A stretch of 64,000 nt of DNA from Theobroma cacao (Eukaryota; Streptophyta; Magnoliopsida; Malvales; Malvaceae): positions 10,197,486-10,261,485 of the forward strand of contig NC_030858.1 of the NCBI RefSeq assembly GCF_000208745.1, read 5' to 3'. The first letter of the stretch is position 1. Each line of letters opens with the position of its first letter. Made by a program: the position numbers and the translations under genes. The notes below the pieces were generated by a model. That model was given only the letters and a program-made list of their open reading frames with translations, made no database searches and was not told where the DNA came from. Of the stretch, positions 46,690 through 59,300 are shown piece by piece.

Positions 46690-48466
46690 TGCTAAATTCC
46701 CAATATATTTACTTAAAAAATTATACAATTTAGCATGAAATTCACACAAGTATATGTGGGGTGATAAAAGAAAGCTTGTCAATCCCACAAGCAATTGGCT
46801 TAATGATCGTTACTAAGTACTAACACTAAAACAAGCCGATTTTATCGAATTAATTATGATTTAAGAATTGAAATGAAAATAAGGTTTAAATAACTAAAAC
46901 TAGACTAAGAATTGCTATCAAATTTAATGAAGAAGAAATGGACTAAGGCCTAAGACTATGGTTTTAGCTAATATTTCAATTGGGTAATAAATTGGTTAAT
47001 GGTCTACTCTTTATAGAATTCCATGTTAGTTTAAGATCTACCAATTTATATGATTCTCCATCGAGATATCATTCAATTACCTGACTAAATTTACTTCCCA
47101 CATGTCTGTGGAGCATTAAATCAAGTCAAATACCTTCAGCTTAAGTCCTAAATTGACTATGTATGATTAATAGGTGTATGTCTACCCTATCAATTCATCA
47201 CTTGTTCAACTCATGAAATGAATTAACATACATTATCCAATTTTAGGTCTATTTAGATTTATCTTTGTCAAGCATAATCTAAACACCCAATCTCATCTTG
47301 TTGGTTATTAATCAATAAAAGAGGAAATAAGTATAGAACTAAATAAACACTGATAAATCTATAAAGAGTATTTATTAACCAACCTAAATATCCAATCTAC
47401 GTAGTAACATCTTCCATAATCCTAGAAAGAGAAAATTAGTTCAGCATATTTTTAACAAAATCCAACATTTCCAGAAAATCATTCATTTCTACAATAAAAG
47501 GTAAAGAATGAAAGATAAAACTAATGAGAGAAAATTGAGTTGATGCATATGATTAAAGCCTCCCCAAAAATTCTTGAATCCTCTTCTTTTTTTCTTTTTT
47601 TGTAGAAAGTTGTCTCTCTTCTAATCTACTGAAATTTGCTGCCCCAAAAAGTTCATTTTTTCCAACCCTTAAAAGGTCCCTTTTATACCCCTCGAAATGG
47701 CCATTTGATCTGAAAGATCGAAAGGTCCAGATTTATCACATTTAATGTTGGCGTCGCGATGTTGGAAGGCCGGTGCCAGGACACCAAGCTCATTGCCTTG
47801 GGAAGGTGTGCTTGGCTAGGGAAGTGTTGCGACGTTGAGTGCTTGACGTCGTGGTGCTGAAGCTTATGTTTGCCAATTCCTTTATATGTTGAGGTGGTGT
47901 CATGATGCCTAGCTTCTGTCAAATGCTTTGCTCCCTGACCTAGACAGTGCTGTGGCGTTGAGAGCACAACATTGCTGTTTCCTGCCTTGTTCCTTCCTGC
48001 TTCAATGCTCTCCCTTACTACAATTCAATCACTTTCCATATGATTTTTTGCCATGATCTAGTTGGAACTAGTCAAGGTGATCAACATGGAGGTTGTAGAC
48101 TTTTCACTTAGCTTTCTGGTGATCTAAAAATCATGTCAAGCGGGCCTCTGTAACTCAAGTTATGCTAAAAAAACCACAACATGTTTAGCATACATCTACA
48201 CCAATCCAGCCTTTCATGGTTCCTTTCAACTTCAACCCTTCTTCATTCATTAACCTTCAAAACAGGGGCTAAATTAGTAGTAACTAAAATCAAATATCTT
48301 AACACATAATTGGACTAAAATAACTAAAATTTAATTAACTTGACATGCTTTTATTTAATTAAAGAAAAGCAACTAAAACAACCTAAACCACACTTAAAAC
48401 TCGAAAACTTGGTTATTTTAGCACCTGAAATATGATAAGATAACTCTACGTAATAGAGTTATCACA
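46690..48466 (-). repeat. Athila-type 3' LTR (about 1,777 bp)
   Basis: On the minus strand it starts tgtgataactctattacgtagagtt at 48466, right after a PPT (complement cccccaaactt, 48467-48477), and ends near 46690. Its length nearly equals that of the copy at 60359-62129 (about 1,771 bp), with the same internal landmarks. The GC-richer block at 47745-47990 corresponds to the lysine/alanine-like segment of the other copy and is not coding. Confidence 0.85.
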
Positions 48467-49535
48467 CCCCCAAACTTAATCTTTTTCTAGTCTTTGAGCA
48501 AAATTTAAAACAAAAAGGAAATAACCTAAATGAAAAGAAAAACATTTAACTAGAATTAGGTTGCACCAAAGTAATGATTACCTTCATATTTCTCATAAGT
48601 CATCTTATTTTCTCTCAACTCAAAGTAAGACATAACTATTATTCAAGTTCACATTTCAGCTCACATACAAGCCCATTTTTGAAGGAATTCCTATGTGTGA
48701 GCAATCTCTTACAATGAACCATTATGCAATTCAGATAAATTTATGCTCATGCAAAATTCAAATTAGTCAAGAGTTTCATTTGTTTGCCTTCATCTCTCTC
48801 TCCACTGATGTAGACTAACACTTAATTAAGGATCCTTAAGACTTTATTCGGCTTGTAATGTATAGCTAGGATAAAGGTAGGATGGGATATTATATGGTTG
48901 AATTCACCATAAGCACATAGTCAATCTAAGACTTATTTAGAGCTTTATTTTCCTTCTTCCAGTACACTCATTTTACATCAAATTTTTCTTTTGTTTAACA
49001 CTTCATTCTTTTTCTTCTTTTTTTTCACACCTCAAACTTATTTCTTTTATTGGGCAGTGACATGAACACAAACATGTTGAACTCTTAATCACTTTTCTTC
49101 TTTACTACCCTTTTTTTTTATCTCATTACACTTCCTAAATCGACTTATGCAATTAGAAGTGAAGGATGCAAAAAATTGAAATATTTTATGTAACGGTCTA
49201 GGCTAATAATTAAGTGTTTAAACAAAGAAAATGGTACATTAAGCTCAAAGAGATATTCTAGGGATAAATTTAAAGTAAGGTGGCACGAAAGGCTCAATCG
49301 GTCCAAGGATGGCCTAAGTCATTTTCTTAACTAAATATAGCCTATGATTTCGCCTTGAGAGAAACTCAAACAAATTCTAAAACTTAGACATTATTCAAAA
49401 ATTTACATTCACATAAATCTTCTTTAAATATACACAATAATTCAATGCAATAGATATAGTGCTCAAATTGTAGAACATTTCATCCTACAAGGATGCTTAT
49501 CATGAGAGTTCAACACAATACTCAAATAATATTTA
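48467..49535 (-). mobile_element. 3' internal non-coding part of the Athila element
   Basis: Directly upstream (minus strand) of the 3' LTR lies the PPT, gtttgggggtg as read on the minus strand, and then about 1 kb with no readable frame, as is usual upstream of Athila 3' LTRs. It stops abruptly near 49535, where copia gag of the other element begins. The pol and 5' half of this element are therefore missing. Confidence 0.65.
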
Positions 49536-49539
49536 CATC

Positions 49540-50959
49540 TACTAAGAGCAAAAGAGATAAAGATAACTAATTTTCATCATTGGAGTAGCATTTTCATCTA
49601 ATGTCTTTTCTAAGGCTTTATTTTTGCTCTCTAGTTTCAACTTCAAAAATTCAAAATCTGTTTTAGAATGGTCAAGTTCAATTTGAAAAATGTTTTTTTG
49701 ATTTAAAACAGAATTAAAATCATGTTTGATTTTCTCTAATTCATCATTTAATGAAATGGCTTTTTTTATTAAAATTTTGTATTTTAAAGCCAACTTTTCT
49801 AATTTAGCATATAGTTAATGACACTCAACTTGAACATCATCATATGAAATATCACATAAGTTAGATGTTACCTCACGTTTTTCATCTTTTGCCATCAAGC
49901 AAAAATTTGCTCTTTCTTCCACTTTTTCTTTCTCGTACTTTGAACTTGAAGAATTACTATCTAGCCATGTTACTGCCACCATTAATTTTTTTGGTTTCTT
50001 GATCTTCTTTGAGGATTCCTCCTTAAGTAATGGGCATACGGATCTAAAGTGGCCAGGTTTTTTGCATTCAAAGCAACCACTTTATCGTTTTTGTTGAAGT
50101 CAATCTTGTATATATTCTTTCATAAGGAACCTTAATCCTTTCTTTGATTTCTTCTTCCAAATCTTTGGTTTCTTTGCCCCATGAGCTTCTTAAGTCTTCT
50201 AACTATCATGGCTAACTCTTTGTCATCATTACTTGTGACATTTTTCAATTCTTCTTCAAATGAACTCACTTTTAATGCAAGATTTTTTTTCTCCTTGCCT
50301 TCCTTTTATTTTTATTTCTTCTTCTTCTTCTTCTTTCATTTCCAACTTATGTGTGATAAGTGAGCCACATATTTCTTCAAGGTTGATGTTGTTAAGATCC
50401 TTAACTTCTCGAATGGCAATAACTTTTAGTTTCTAAGTTTTTGTTAAACTTCTAAGCAACTTTTTCACAAACTCATGTTTAGGTATCATTTTCTCAAGTT
50501 GGTTGAGCTTATTGGTTATGTTGATCAATCGGTCATACATGGTGGCAAGTCCCTTCATGGATGATCCTAAATTTTTTCTAATTTTTTTTTTGCTATGGTA
50601 CAACCAAAAATTTTGTTAAATTCAACAAAAGCCAAAGCACAATAAAGAGTGTTACTGGTTTTGAAGTTTATTTGGATTTTTCTCATTTTTGCCTCAGTCC
50701 ACTCTTCCTTAGATTTGGGAATTTTCTCATTCATAATTAAGTTAGTGCTAGTGGGGATGGAAAAAACTATTGGTGATAACATCCCACATCTTATAATCAA
50801 CACTTTAATATAGATAGATATCGTAATGCTTTAATATTGGTAGTTGGATCCATCAAATAGAGGAAGCCTATTTGTGGATAGCCCCTCAACCACATTAGTG
50901 TTTTGTGTAGCCATTTGGATCTTCCTGTAAGAATGTTAAACTTTAAATTCAAGGAGTTA
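49540..50959 (-). pseudogene. Sirevirus-like copia gag remnant
   Basis: From the primer site toward lower coordinates, gag is read in fragments. A UBN2-type capsid block, KSKEEWTEAKMRKIQINFKT, then LYCALAFVEFNKIFGCTIAK, lies at 50740-50567. A CCHC-type zinc knuckle, GCFECKKPGHFRSVCP, is near 50080-50035. After it comes a coiled-coil-like tail (LNDELEKIKHDFNSVLNQKN, 49793-49542) of the kind seen in Sirevirus gag. Stops and frameshifts are many. Protease, integrase and RT are absent because the sequence switches to the Athila fragment at about 49535. Confidence 0.8.
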
Positions 50960-50972
50960 GGCTCTGATACCA
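50960..50972 (-). other. Primer binding site (initiator tRNA-Met type)
   Basis: On the minus strand, tggtatcagagcc: an exact match to the usual plant copia primer site, two bases from the LTR end at 50975. Confidence 0.9.
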
Positions 50973-50974
50973 CT

Positions 50975-52250
50975 TGTTGATCCCAAAAGGAGTATTAAAA
51001 AGGGTGAATTGTAGTTAAAAATATTTTGAAAACAACTCTTGGAATTTAAAATCGTTTAGAAGATTTTGAGATGAATGGTTTATGAACTTGTTGAAGTTGG
51101 TAAACACCAAGTAAAAAGAAGTTAAGAGAAATTGACAAAACACAATATTTATATTGATTTGGTTCACTTGATTTACATCTACTACCTTGATCTTCCTAAT
51201 CAAGAATTTTCAACCCAACTTCACTAAAACTAGTGAAATTAACAACTTCTACCACGCTTTCACAAGACGAGCCTCTAACCCAAGCTCTAAACCTTTACAA
51301 TAACCCTTAAAGTGCCTCACACACTATATTCAACTAAGAAATAAGAGAAAAATGATGTACAAATGATCACTTAACTGATCTAAGAAGTATAAGTTCAAGC
51401 TCAACCACTTTTTCCAAGATAGGAGTGGAATACAAGTGTAAAAGATAAGGTTTTTACTCTTCTAAGCTCTTTTCAAACTCTTGGTAGGTTCTCTATCTCA
51501 TTTATGACCGTTAGAGGCCTTTTAAATACTTGGAAGACACATTTCTAGTTATTAAAAATAGTTTCTAGCTGTTACTAGCCATTATTTTGTCTTGTAGCAA
51601 TTAAATTCAAATGCGTTAGCAATGAACCTTTAACTGGTTAAAGATAGGCTTTAACCAATTAAACCCTCTTTAACTTGTAGTCTGCTTATTAGTGTTAACC
51701 AATTAACGATAACTTTAACTGATTAGAGACTTGTTGTTTTCAAGCAGCATTTTTCATCAGACTTCTTTTAACTTATTACTCTTCCCTTTAACTGATTAGA
51801 GCTTCTCTTTCTTCAACCTTAATTGATTGAAATAGGCTTTAATTGACTAAGAAATCTTCAAATTTGAATTTCTTTATTTGGTGCCCTTTGACGGTCAATA
51901 TTACTTTGAATTTGAATGTTGGCCTTTCTAGATACTTCAATTTTGAGCTTTAACCAATTAAACCCTTTGTTTAACTGGTTAAGAACTTTCTATTTTGCAT
52001 CCAATTCCTCCTTAATTAGTTAAGCCATGTGCTAACTAATTAAAGCTTTTCTGTTTGCACTTAAGTGTAGCATCCATCATTGCCTTAATTGATTAAGGCT
52101 CCATGTTAATCAGTTAACATCATTTTAACTTTACTTAGCCCTTTTTTCTTTGCTCTTTAATTGATTAACCATTCTTGTAACACAACAAGCTTCTTGACTT
52201 GCTTTCAAACAATACTTTTATTAAGAGATTTAAACTTTTTTCTATACACT
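50975..52250 (-). repeat. 5' LTR of copia family B (right edge approximate)
   Basis: It is homologous to 45576-46689 in the same orientation, and its minus-strand 3' end, ...gggatcaaca, abuts the primer site. It extends further than the interrupted copy and ends somewhere near 52190-52255; I could not fix the terminal TG. It contains more than ten imperfect TTAATTGATTAA-type palindromes (51620-52160). Confidence 0.82.
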
Positions 52251-54876
52251 CAAGTAACGTAATTAGAAATTAATGAATGAGTAATGTATTATTATAATAA
52301 AAAATATATAGAGTCAAAATTTCTCTTCTTCTTTTTCTTTTTTTCTTTTGAAAATATCATTTTCAACTCTTTTTTATATAAAAAATAAAAAAAGTTTATA
52401 AAAATTGTTTTAAGGGTTATGCAAGAAAATGGTAGCTGATTAGGCTGCAAAGTGTCAAGCAATTGGAACCTCGTGACCATACTATCTATCGTATGGTATA
52501 GATTAAAAGTGTACATGTGTCCGATCAAGCTAGGTGCGGCTGATCGAAAATCTAATCTCAGGTTAGAGCTCGACCTTTCTCAACCATATATTTATTATTA
52601 AAATATTAAAAATAAATTTTTATATTAAAACTTTCAAATTTTAAAAAAAATTTATCACATAAGAGTCGTAATGGGGGACTTAAGTACAGTAACTCTCGTT
52701 GTCAATCTTCCTAATTGATCAAAATAGGTGAGTTGAAATTTCAATGAAATGGAAGAACAAAACTTTATTATCTTTAATTAATTGTTATTATAAAGATTAC
52801 ATTCAAGTTTTGACATATTTAGCCAAAAATATTACTTGAAAACAAAATCAGGTTACCGTATAGAGCACGGAGGCAGGGCTTAAGGTCTTTTGGCCCAATT
52901 CTCGTTGACTTACAGAAACTTGATGCAACAATCCTGGATTTTTCTACATGCCAAACGTGAATCCCTCAAAGCAAGATTTGGTACGAGTAAACCTCATAAA
53001 AGGTCCAAAAAAAAAAAACATTTTGTGTCAAAATAACACGTGAAAATGAAATTTTTATAAAATCATTTAATAAAATTAAACCACAATTATAAGAGTATTA
53101 ATAGAATATTAAAAAGTTATATTTACAAGAAAATTGATAAACAATTAGATTTGTTATACACATTAATATGATATTGACTTGTTATTTGTTTTTTAAGAGA
53201 TCTTTAATAGTAAAAGTTAAATTTGAATTAACATTTCATTTATTTTCATTTGAATCACTTGTGCAACGATTTTATTATTCATAATTAAGATCGCCTTACA
53301 ACATCTCTCATCCCCTGTTGTTGATAAACTTCAATAAACACTCAATAATTCTACTCGATATACAAAAATTTTCGAATTTCACCAATTCTGCCTATTTAAT
53401 TTAACTCATCTCATAAATTTAAGGTTGCAATAAAAGTCCACATTTACACAATGGGACAATTTCACATGAAATGGTGTTAGGTATGACAAATAATGCTAGA
53501 AAATGGCCCTTCAACGGCTCCCGTGACCTTATTGACATCAGCCATTAATGTTTAGTTTCCCTCAATCGCTGCAATCTTTAGCAGATGATTTTTTTTCTTT
53601 TGGCCTTTTGGCCTCTATTAAATGCGACAGCTGTAGACAGAGTCTTAGCAAATTTCTGCTGCTATGCTTTCAAATTCAAGAATTTGGATGAAAAACGGAA
53701 AGAGTTGCGTGCATTTCTCAAATATAATTTGTATTCCCAGTTACTAACATTTATTGTGCTAGATGAGCTATTTATTGAAGAATCTAATATATTCAATTAG
53801 CTGTACCTTTTATTATTATTATTTCTCATTTCTCATTGCGGCCTAAAAACCTTTGGGTCGATCCTGTTTAGCGGATAATCATGTCGAATAATGGAATTTA
53901 TTACGCAAATAAATGAGGAAATGGTTGGATTTTTTTTTCTTTCCTACTTTCTCTTTGAGAACAATAAGATTCAAAGCCCAAACCATTTGAAAGTCCTCAA
54001 GCCTTACTAATTTCATATGTTTATTTCCACATCGGGTGCCCACGGGTAGCTGTTACCTAACAACAAAACTGGAAAAAGAAAGGAATTGATGATTCAGAAA
54101 AGTATTTGCGACAGCCAGCCCAAGCACTTGCGTTGTGGTCTTCAAGATTAGATTACAGGTTGCATTCAGTATTAAAGGAAGATTACTAAGAATAAAAAGT
54201 AGAATTGCCATTTGGGCTTATATCCGGTGGTAGAAAAATATATAAAAGGTTTGAATTGAGAGCACACTCTTAATATCTTGGATTAAAACGTAAAACCAAA
54301 GAGAAGTAGCCTAAAATGACATCCAACAACATATGTCCAAATCTAATTTATAAGCACCATAAAAAAATCTGAAGCAACTCATTGTTCACAACCACCCCTG
54401 ACAGACTAACAAGTACTATGACTTAATCTTTAGGAACCAACCCACACAAAGAAAATAGCATAGGAAAAAGGAAAAGTCGGTCCTCCTGTTACAGCGTTCC
54501 TTTGAAAAAAAAATCCAATCACACAACATAAAATTTATTTTAAGTCTGTTTTGTTATATCAAAAACAATAATTTCTGTTAAAGATTATGAAAAGCGTAAA
54601 GCTTGAAACAGACAAAAGAAAGCAGACAAACCATGAAATGCTAATCAATTTGGATATCCTAATGTACTGTGGTGAACAAGCAATAGGGAGGAAATGAGTA
54701 AAAAATTTGTGCCAAGATTTCTTTCAATAGAACCTTCTTCTTTTGCTTTTTTCTCTCCTCTTGCTTTTTCCATTCCTTTTCCTAGTACACGATCATCCAA
54801 TTTTGCCTTCTAAATGAAGAAATCAAAGAGAACTTTTCTAGAAAAAGAAAAAAGAAAAAAGAAAGTAAGAAAGAAA
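52251..54876. other. Intergenic region downstream of ATL
   Basis: No supported gene. A 71-codon frame at 53585-53800 begins with a hydrophobic stretch but matches nothing I know. The last few hundred bases (about 54200-54876) are likely 3' UTR and flank of the ATL gene. Confidence 0.5.
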
Positions 54877-56361
54877 CTAGACCTTTGGTGTAAAGGATGA
54901 GTGAACAACCTTGTTTTGTCTCCCAGCTAACCACAGCAGAGTCCTCCTTGCAAAAGATGGTGTTTTAGCTTGTGAATCTAAGCTATAGCAGCTCTGATTT
55001 TCCACGTCAAAACCTAATTCACTCCCTCCATTTCCCCACCTGCCAGAGTCTATCTCAGAGATAGTATCCCTGGCACCTCCAATACCATTCTTCACCTTCA
55101 TGCTATCATCAGCAGCAGCAGCAGTAGCAGCAACATTCTGATGCAACGGAAATCGAAATGAAAAGGCCCTCCTGGATGAATCCCCTGTAATATTCTGCTT
55201 TTCCTTCTTCCCCCGAAGCCAAATTTTCGATATTGAGAAGCTTTCTTTCTTGCTCTTGCCAATGGCCTTGCCATTGTTGTCACTAGCACTAGAACTCCCT
55301 TTAGTTTCAAAGTTTCTCATGATTTCAAAACCGTTGAACCCTCGTCTTGATTCACAATCACATTCAGACATTGCTGGGCGGTGACCGGGTGTCAATGGCA
55401 AACAAATCCTCTTGCCTGATGGTTTCTTCATTGGGGTTCTAATTGGCACTTGCAAGAAAGAATTCTCATCCATTACATACTCAAAGGACCCCATTGAGAA
55501 ACACCTCCTAGCATCCACATTATTGTTACTGCTTTCGCCACCATCAACATTCCTAAACTTTCCTAGCCGAACAGGCACCACTTTTTCCCCAGAATCCACC
55601 GCCACTGTTGGGTTGACTTCATCTTTTTCCAGGATTTCACATGATTTACGCTGGGATGACCCCAATTCAGTGTCTCCACAAAGACCCAGATGGGAATTTG
55701 ATCTCACAACTGAATTGGTTCTGCCTAGAGCACCTTCTCTGTCAGTGACAATCTCTCTTGAGCTTTCACTCCCAGATTCAAGAACAAGAACAATGGGTGA
55801 ACAGCTATTATTTGGAGAGAAATCAGGGAGTAAGCTAGCTCTACACAGAGGGCATGTGGAATGAGACAAAAGCCAAGTGTCAATACACTCCATGTGGAAG
55901 GCATGGCTGCATTTTGGTAGTAATCTAAGCTTGTCTTCAGGCTCAAATTCACACAAGCAAACAGCACAGTCAAATGGGTTCTTTACTCCGATGATCGCTT
56001 TGTAGTGGAAAATAGGGAGAGTATCTATAAAAGATTGGTCAACACCAGCATCATGGAGATGGAATAGTTGTTGCAACTGCCCTTGAAGAGCAGTCACATT
56101 GTCTATATCTTCTGGCTCTCTATTGGGAGGTCTCAAAAGAAATCTAACTAAAAGGTGAAGCAAACCAGAAACAAAGAAAATGATAGCTAGGATTATAATG
56201 ATGAGTAAGATACTCGGACTAACCTTGTTATTCAAATTGAAACTATCAGAATGCAAATTTTGCGGTGGAGGCATTAATGGTGATGATTGAGGGAGGTAAT
56301 ATGGCTGCTCTGATGGAGAAAGCAAGCTTCTTTGCTTAATTTCATGGAAAATCCAGTCCAT
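54877..56361 (-). CDS. ATL: RING-H2 E3 ubiquitin ligase, ATL13/46/47-type
   Basis: This is an intact, intronless frame of 494 codons. Residues about 47-76 form one transmembrane helix (VSPSILLIIIILAIIFFVSG, then LLHLLVRFLL). The ATL GLD-type motif appears as AGVDQSFIDTLPIFHY (105-120, Val for Leu). The RING-H2 domain has C132, C135, C151, H153, H156, C159, C170 and C173, with the ATL-typical CVCL-like ACVL spacing, W163 in DTWLLSHSTCPLCR and P before the last Cys pair. The long C-terminal tail (180-494) is Ser/Arg-rich and probably disordered. ATLs are membrane-bound E3 ligases that pass ubiquitin from an E2 to targets, often in stress or growth signalling. The LLHLLVRFLLRP segment and NVTALQGQLQQLFHLHDAGV identify the ATL13/46/47 subgroup. 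Residues S/P before the helix resemble a signal-like leader but are not a clear signal peptide. Confidence 0.95.
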   Translation of the reverse strand: MDWIFHEIKQRSLLSPSEQPYYLPQSSPLMPPPQNLHSDSFNLNNKVSPSILLIIIILAIIFFVSGLLHLLVRFLLRPPNREPEDIDNVTALQGQLQQLFHLHDAGVDQSFIDTLPIFHYKAIIGVKNPFDCAVCLCEFEPEDKLRLLPKCSHAFHMECIDTWLLSHSTCPLCRASLLPDFSPNNSCSPIVLVLESGSESSREIVTDREGALGRTNSVVRSNSHLGLCGDTELGSSQRKSCEILEKDEVNPTVAVDSGEKVVPVRLGKFRNVDGGESSNNNVDARRCFSMGSFEYVMDENSFLQVPIRTPMKKPSGKRICLPLTPGHRPAMSECDCESRRGFNGFEIMRNFETKGSSSASDNNGKAIGKSKKESFSISKIWLRGKKEKQNITGDSSRRAFSFRFPLHQNVAATAAAADDSMKVKNGIGGARDTISEIDSGRWGNGGSELGFDVENQSCYSLDSQAKTPSFARRTLLWLAGRQNKVVHSSFTPKV

Positions 56362-59300
56362 TGTGTTTTCTGGAAAAAGATGGGGAGAACTTACCGAGAT
56401 TGAAACTTTAGGCTTGAATCATATGCTAACAAGGATCCCATCTGGGACTACCAAGAAAAACATATCCCAGCGTTAATGGCAAAACCAGTAGAAAAAGTTT
56501 TCCAGGATTTGCAAGTCTTTCTGGTTAAGACTCAATGGTAACATTCGTTTCCTTTTACTGCATTAGAAGCTGCAAGTCAAAAGGAAGAGAGGGAGTGAAC
56601 CAGAAGGGGAGAGAGAGAGAGGAGAAGAAGAATTGAATACGTTTTTAAAGGGTAGATATAAATGGGCCAGAAGGTGAATTTCAAAAAATAGGAACCAATA
56701 AATCTACCCAACAGAGCAGAAAATAAATGAGAATAGATCTTATTGCGTAAATACAGCATAGCCAATCACTTTCATGCTGCAAACTAAAAAAAGTAATGAT
56801 GAAAAATAAAATCTCCTGTATCTGTCTATGGTTAAAAATTATAAATAAGGTGAGTTTTGTCAAGAATTCATCAAATACAAGGCTCTTTCAGTGGTTGACT
56901 TAAAACGGAACCCTTTGATGCATCAACCCCAATGCCTGTTTAATTCCTTAAACTTAGAAAATGTATATAATCTTCAGAAGAAAACAAATCCATAATTATT
57001 TGGCTTAGAGATAGAGGATTAGGAAATTGGATTATCTTTTTGCATTATTTTAGTGCCATTGTTTTTTTTTTCTGATCCCCATTCTTGACAGACCCTTCTA
57101 TTCCACCACTTCTATGGGCTGATAGTTTGGTACCTGATTCAGATCAGCCTCTCCTCTCTTCTTGGGTAAAGACAAAAAACTAAAGACAAGTGAACTTTCC
57201 AAAGTCTACAAGGGGGAGAGAGAGAGAGACAGCTGGAGAGAGATGGTATTTTGAAACAGTAGAAGAGTAAGCATAGTATACGGATTTACTGGGGGGGAAA
57301 AATATACAAATTGTGGAAGCTCCTGGACCCCATAGCCTAGGAAGTGACAACTTTTTCCTTGAACCTTCCTCATGGATTTTGATACTTGCTTTTCGGTGCT
57401 ATTTAAAGTGAAGTCACTGACGGAATCAAACACCCATTTTAGGAGAAGGGAAGTCTCCACTTTTGCTGTCTCATTGCTACGAAATGATCTTCTGGATTTC
57501 GTGCACTAGAAAAAGAAGAGAAAGGAACGAAATACTACAAGTTAACAAATATAGTATAAAAGAATAATTACACCTGAAGGTTGCATCAATTTTCCTTTTC
57601 CGCGTTTTACTTCAGCAAGTAAATAATTGCTCCCTCAGTGATACTGATGTGATCTGCAAAGAGAAATTTGGACGGCAAAGTTATTGTGGATAGTGACTCA
57701 TAACTCATAACTATCCCAAACTTAAGAGAGAAATGCTAAAGAGACATTAATTTTTTATTTTAAAAATTTGTACTATTATTTATTTTTTATTTTTGAATTT
57801 AGATTATTTAATACATTGCAATTCAAAATGCATATGATTTGCCAATTAATTTTGTTTATTGTAGTTGGCAATAAATTTTGGGGATGTTACCGTGACAATG
57901 GTCATGGTCATGGAACAAGCTAAAGAAACTTGGTTCATTGAAATGTGAGCTAGCTCCCTTGGTCATAATTTCCGAATATTTGTCACTTTTTATTTAAAGT
58001 ATATGGACATGTTGAGCATCGCATCCTCGACTAAGCAGCTTCATGAATTTCAAAAACAGACAAAGAGTGACAGCAACATTGAAAAAGATGAAAGTATAAG
58101 CAAACAACTTACCTCTAAGTGATCTTCTCCAAAGCTAATATCTTAATCAATGGTCCCCAAGCAATTAATTGTCTCGCACTTTTTCAAGATTTAAGCCAAT
58201 TTCCTCAACCAATATTAAGATAAAATAATAGAGTTTTAAGTCATTCAGCTCCTGAAATCATCTGAGTTGGTTAAGAATTTGTTGAAATAATTTGACAAAT
58301 TTACATAATTAGATGACTGATATGGATATTAAATTTCATGGGATTAGAGAACACGTGGTTTTTTTTTTTCCTTTTATTGTTGAAGTTAATAATTTTTACA
58401 CTTCTTAGTTCTTACCCTCACTTTTGTATCTTGAATTAGTTCCCTGACACGTGAATTTCACCAAATAAGAGTAGTAAAATTGTTTGGGAGGAAACAATTA
58501 GAAAAAGCGATGACAGGAAGTCTACGCTTTTGTTACTTTTCCTGTTTAAAATATGTCGTCTGGTTGTAAACAAATAAAAGTAGAAATACCAGCTGGAATG
58601 AGAGTAAGGGCATCACCAGACTTTAATTTGCACCTGCACTTGAAGCACAAGGTCAATAGCTAGCTATTTGTATTTATTTTGCTTATAGCCATGGTTTATT
58701 TAGTATAGCTATTTGGATTAATTTCTATAGGCAAGGATGCAATTTATTCCAATGTTTCCTCCAAACATGGATACTCATCAGATCCTGGTTATTCATCTGT
58801 CCACTGCAGAGTGATGCTTCTCCAAACGTATAGTGACAAACCAATTTTTTCGAACGTCATGGTGTTTCTATTTGAAGACCTTAGCCTGGAGGATATCTTA
58901 AAAGAATTTTGTTTCCTTTTTTACCAATCCCTATCATGCTTTGACGAGTTGTGGTCAGGCTCATTTCCCGACAGAAATAGGGCAAAAATATAAACCGCCT
59001 TACGTTGACAATTTTGCAGCTGCTTAGTCCATTACCAAACCTGGGCATGGTCCTACAATTTGCAAGTTCTTTTCGAGAAAATGTCAGGTGTCTTTGGCTA
59101 TGACAGTTTTTGTTTAACATTTACCCATGTCAATAACTGCGGTATGAAAATGAAATACAGAGGTAAACTTTGGCTTTTTTATTTACTTCTTTTTTCTCTC
59201 TTTTCAATTTCTTCGAGGCAAGTATAGAATATTACAAACTTCTATACAGAGCCATGGGCCTTAACAAAATTTTGGAAACCAAATTCTTGTTATTAAGATA

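Noticed and set aside
53585..53800. 71-codon frame with a hydrophobic start
   Set aside because: It is short and isolated, with no recognisable family; AT-rich intergenic DNA easily yields such frames.
55412..55864. 150-codon plus-strand frame over the ATL gene
   Set aside because: It is antisense to an intact ATL coding sequence with all RING-H2 ligands; no independent motif.
57206..57460. 84-codon minus-strand frame upstream of ATL
   Set aside because: It ends in LSLSLSPL produced by a GA repeat and has no domain. It could be an upstream ORF or chance, and I cannot support it as a gene.
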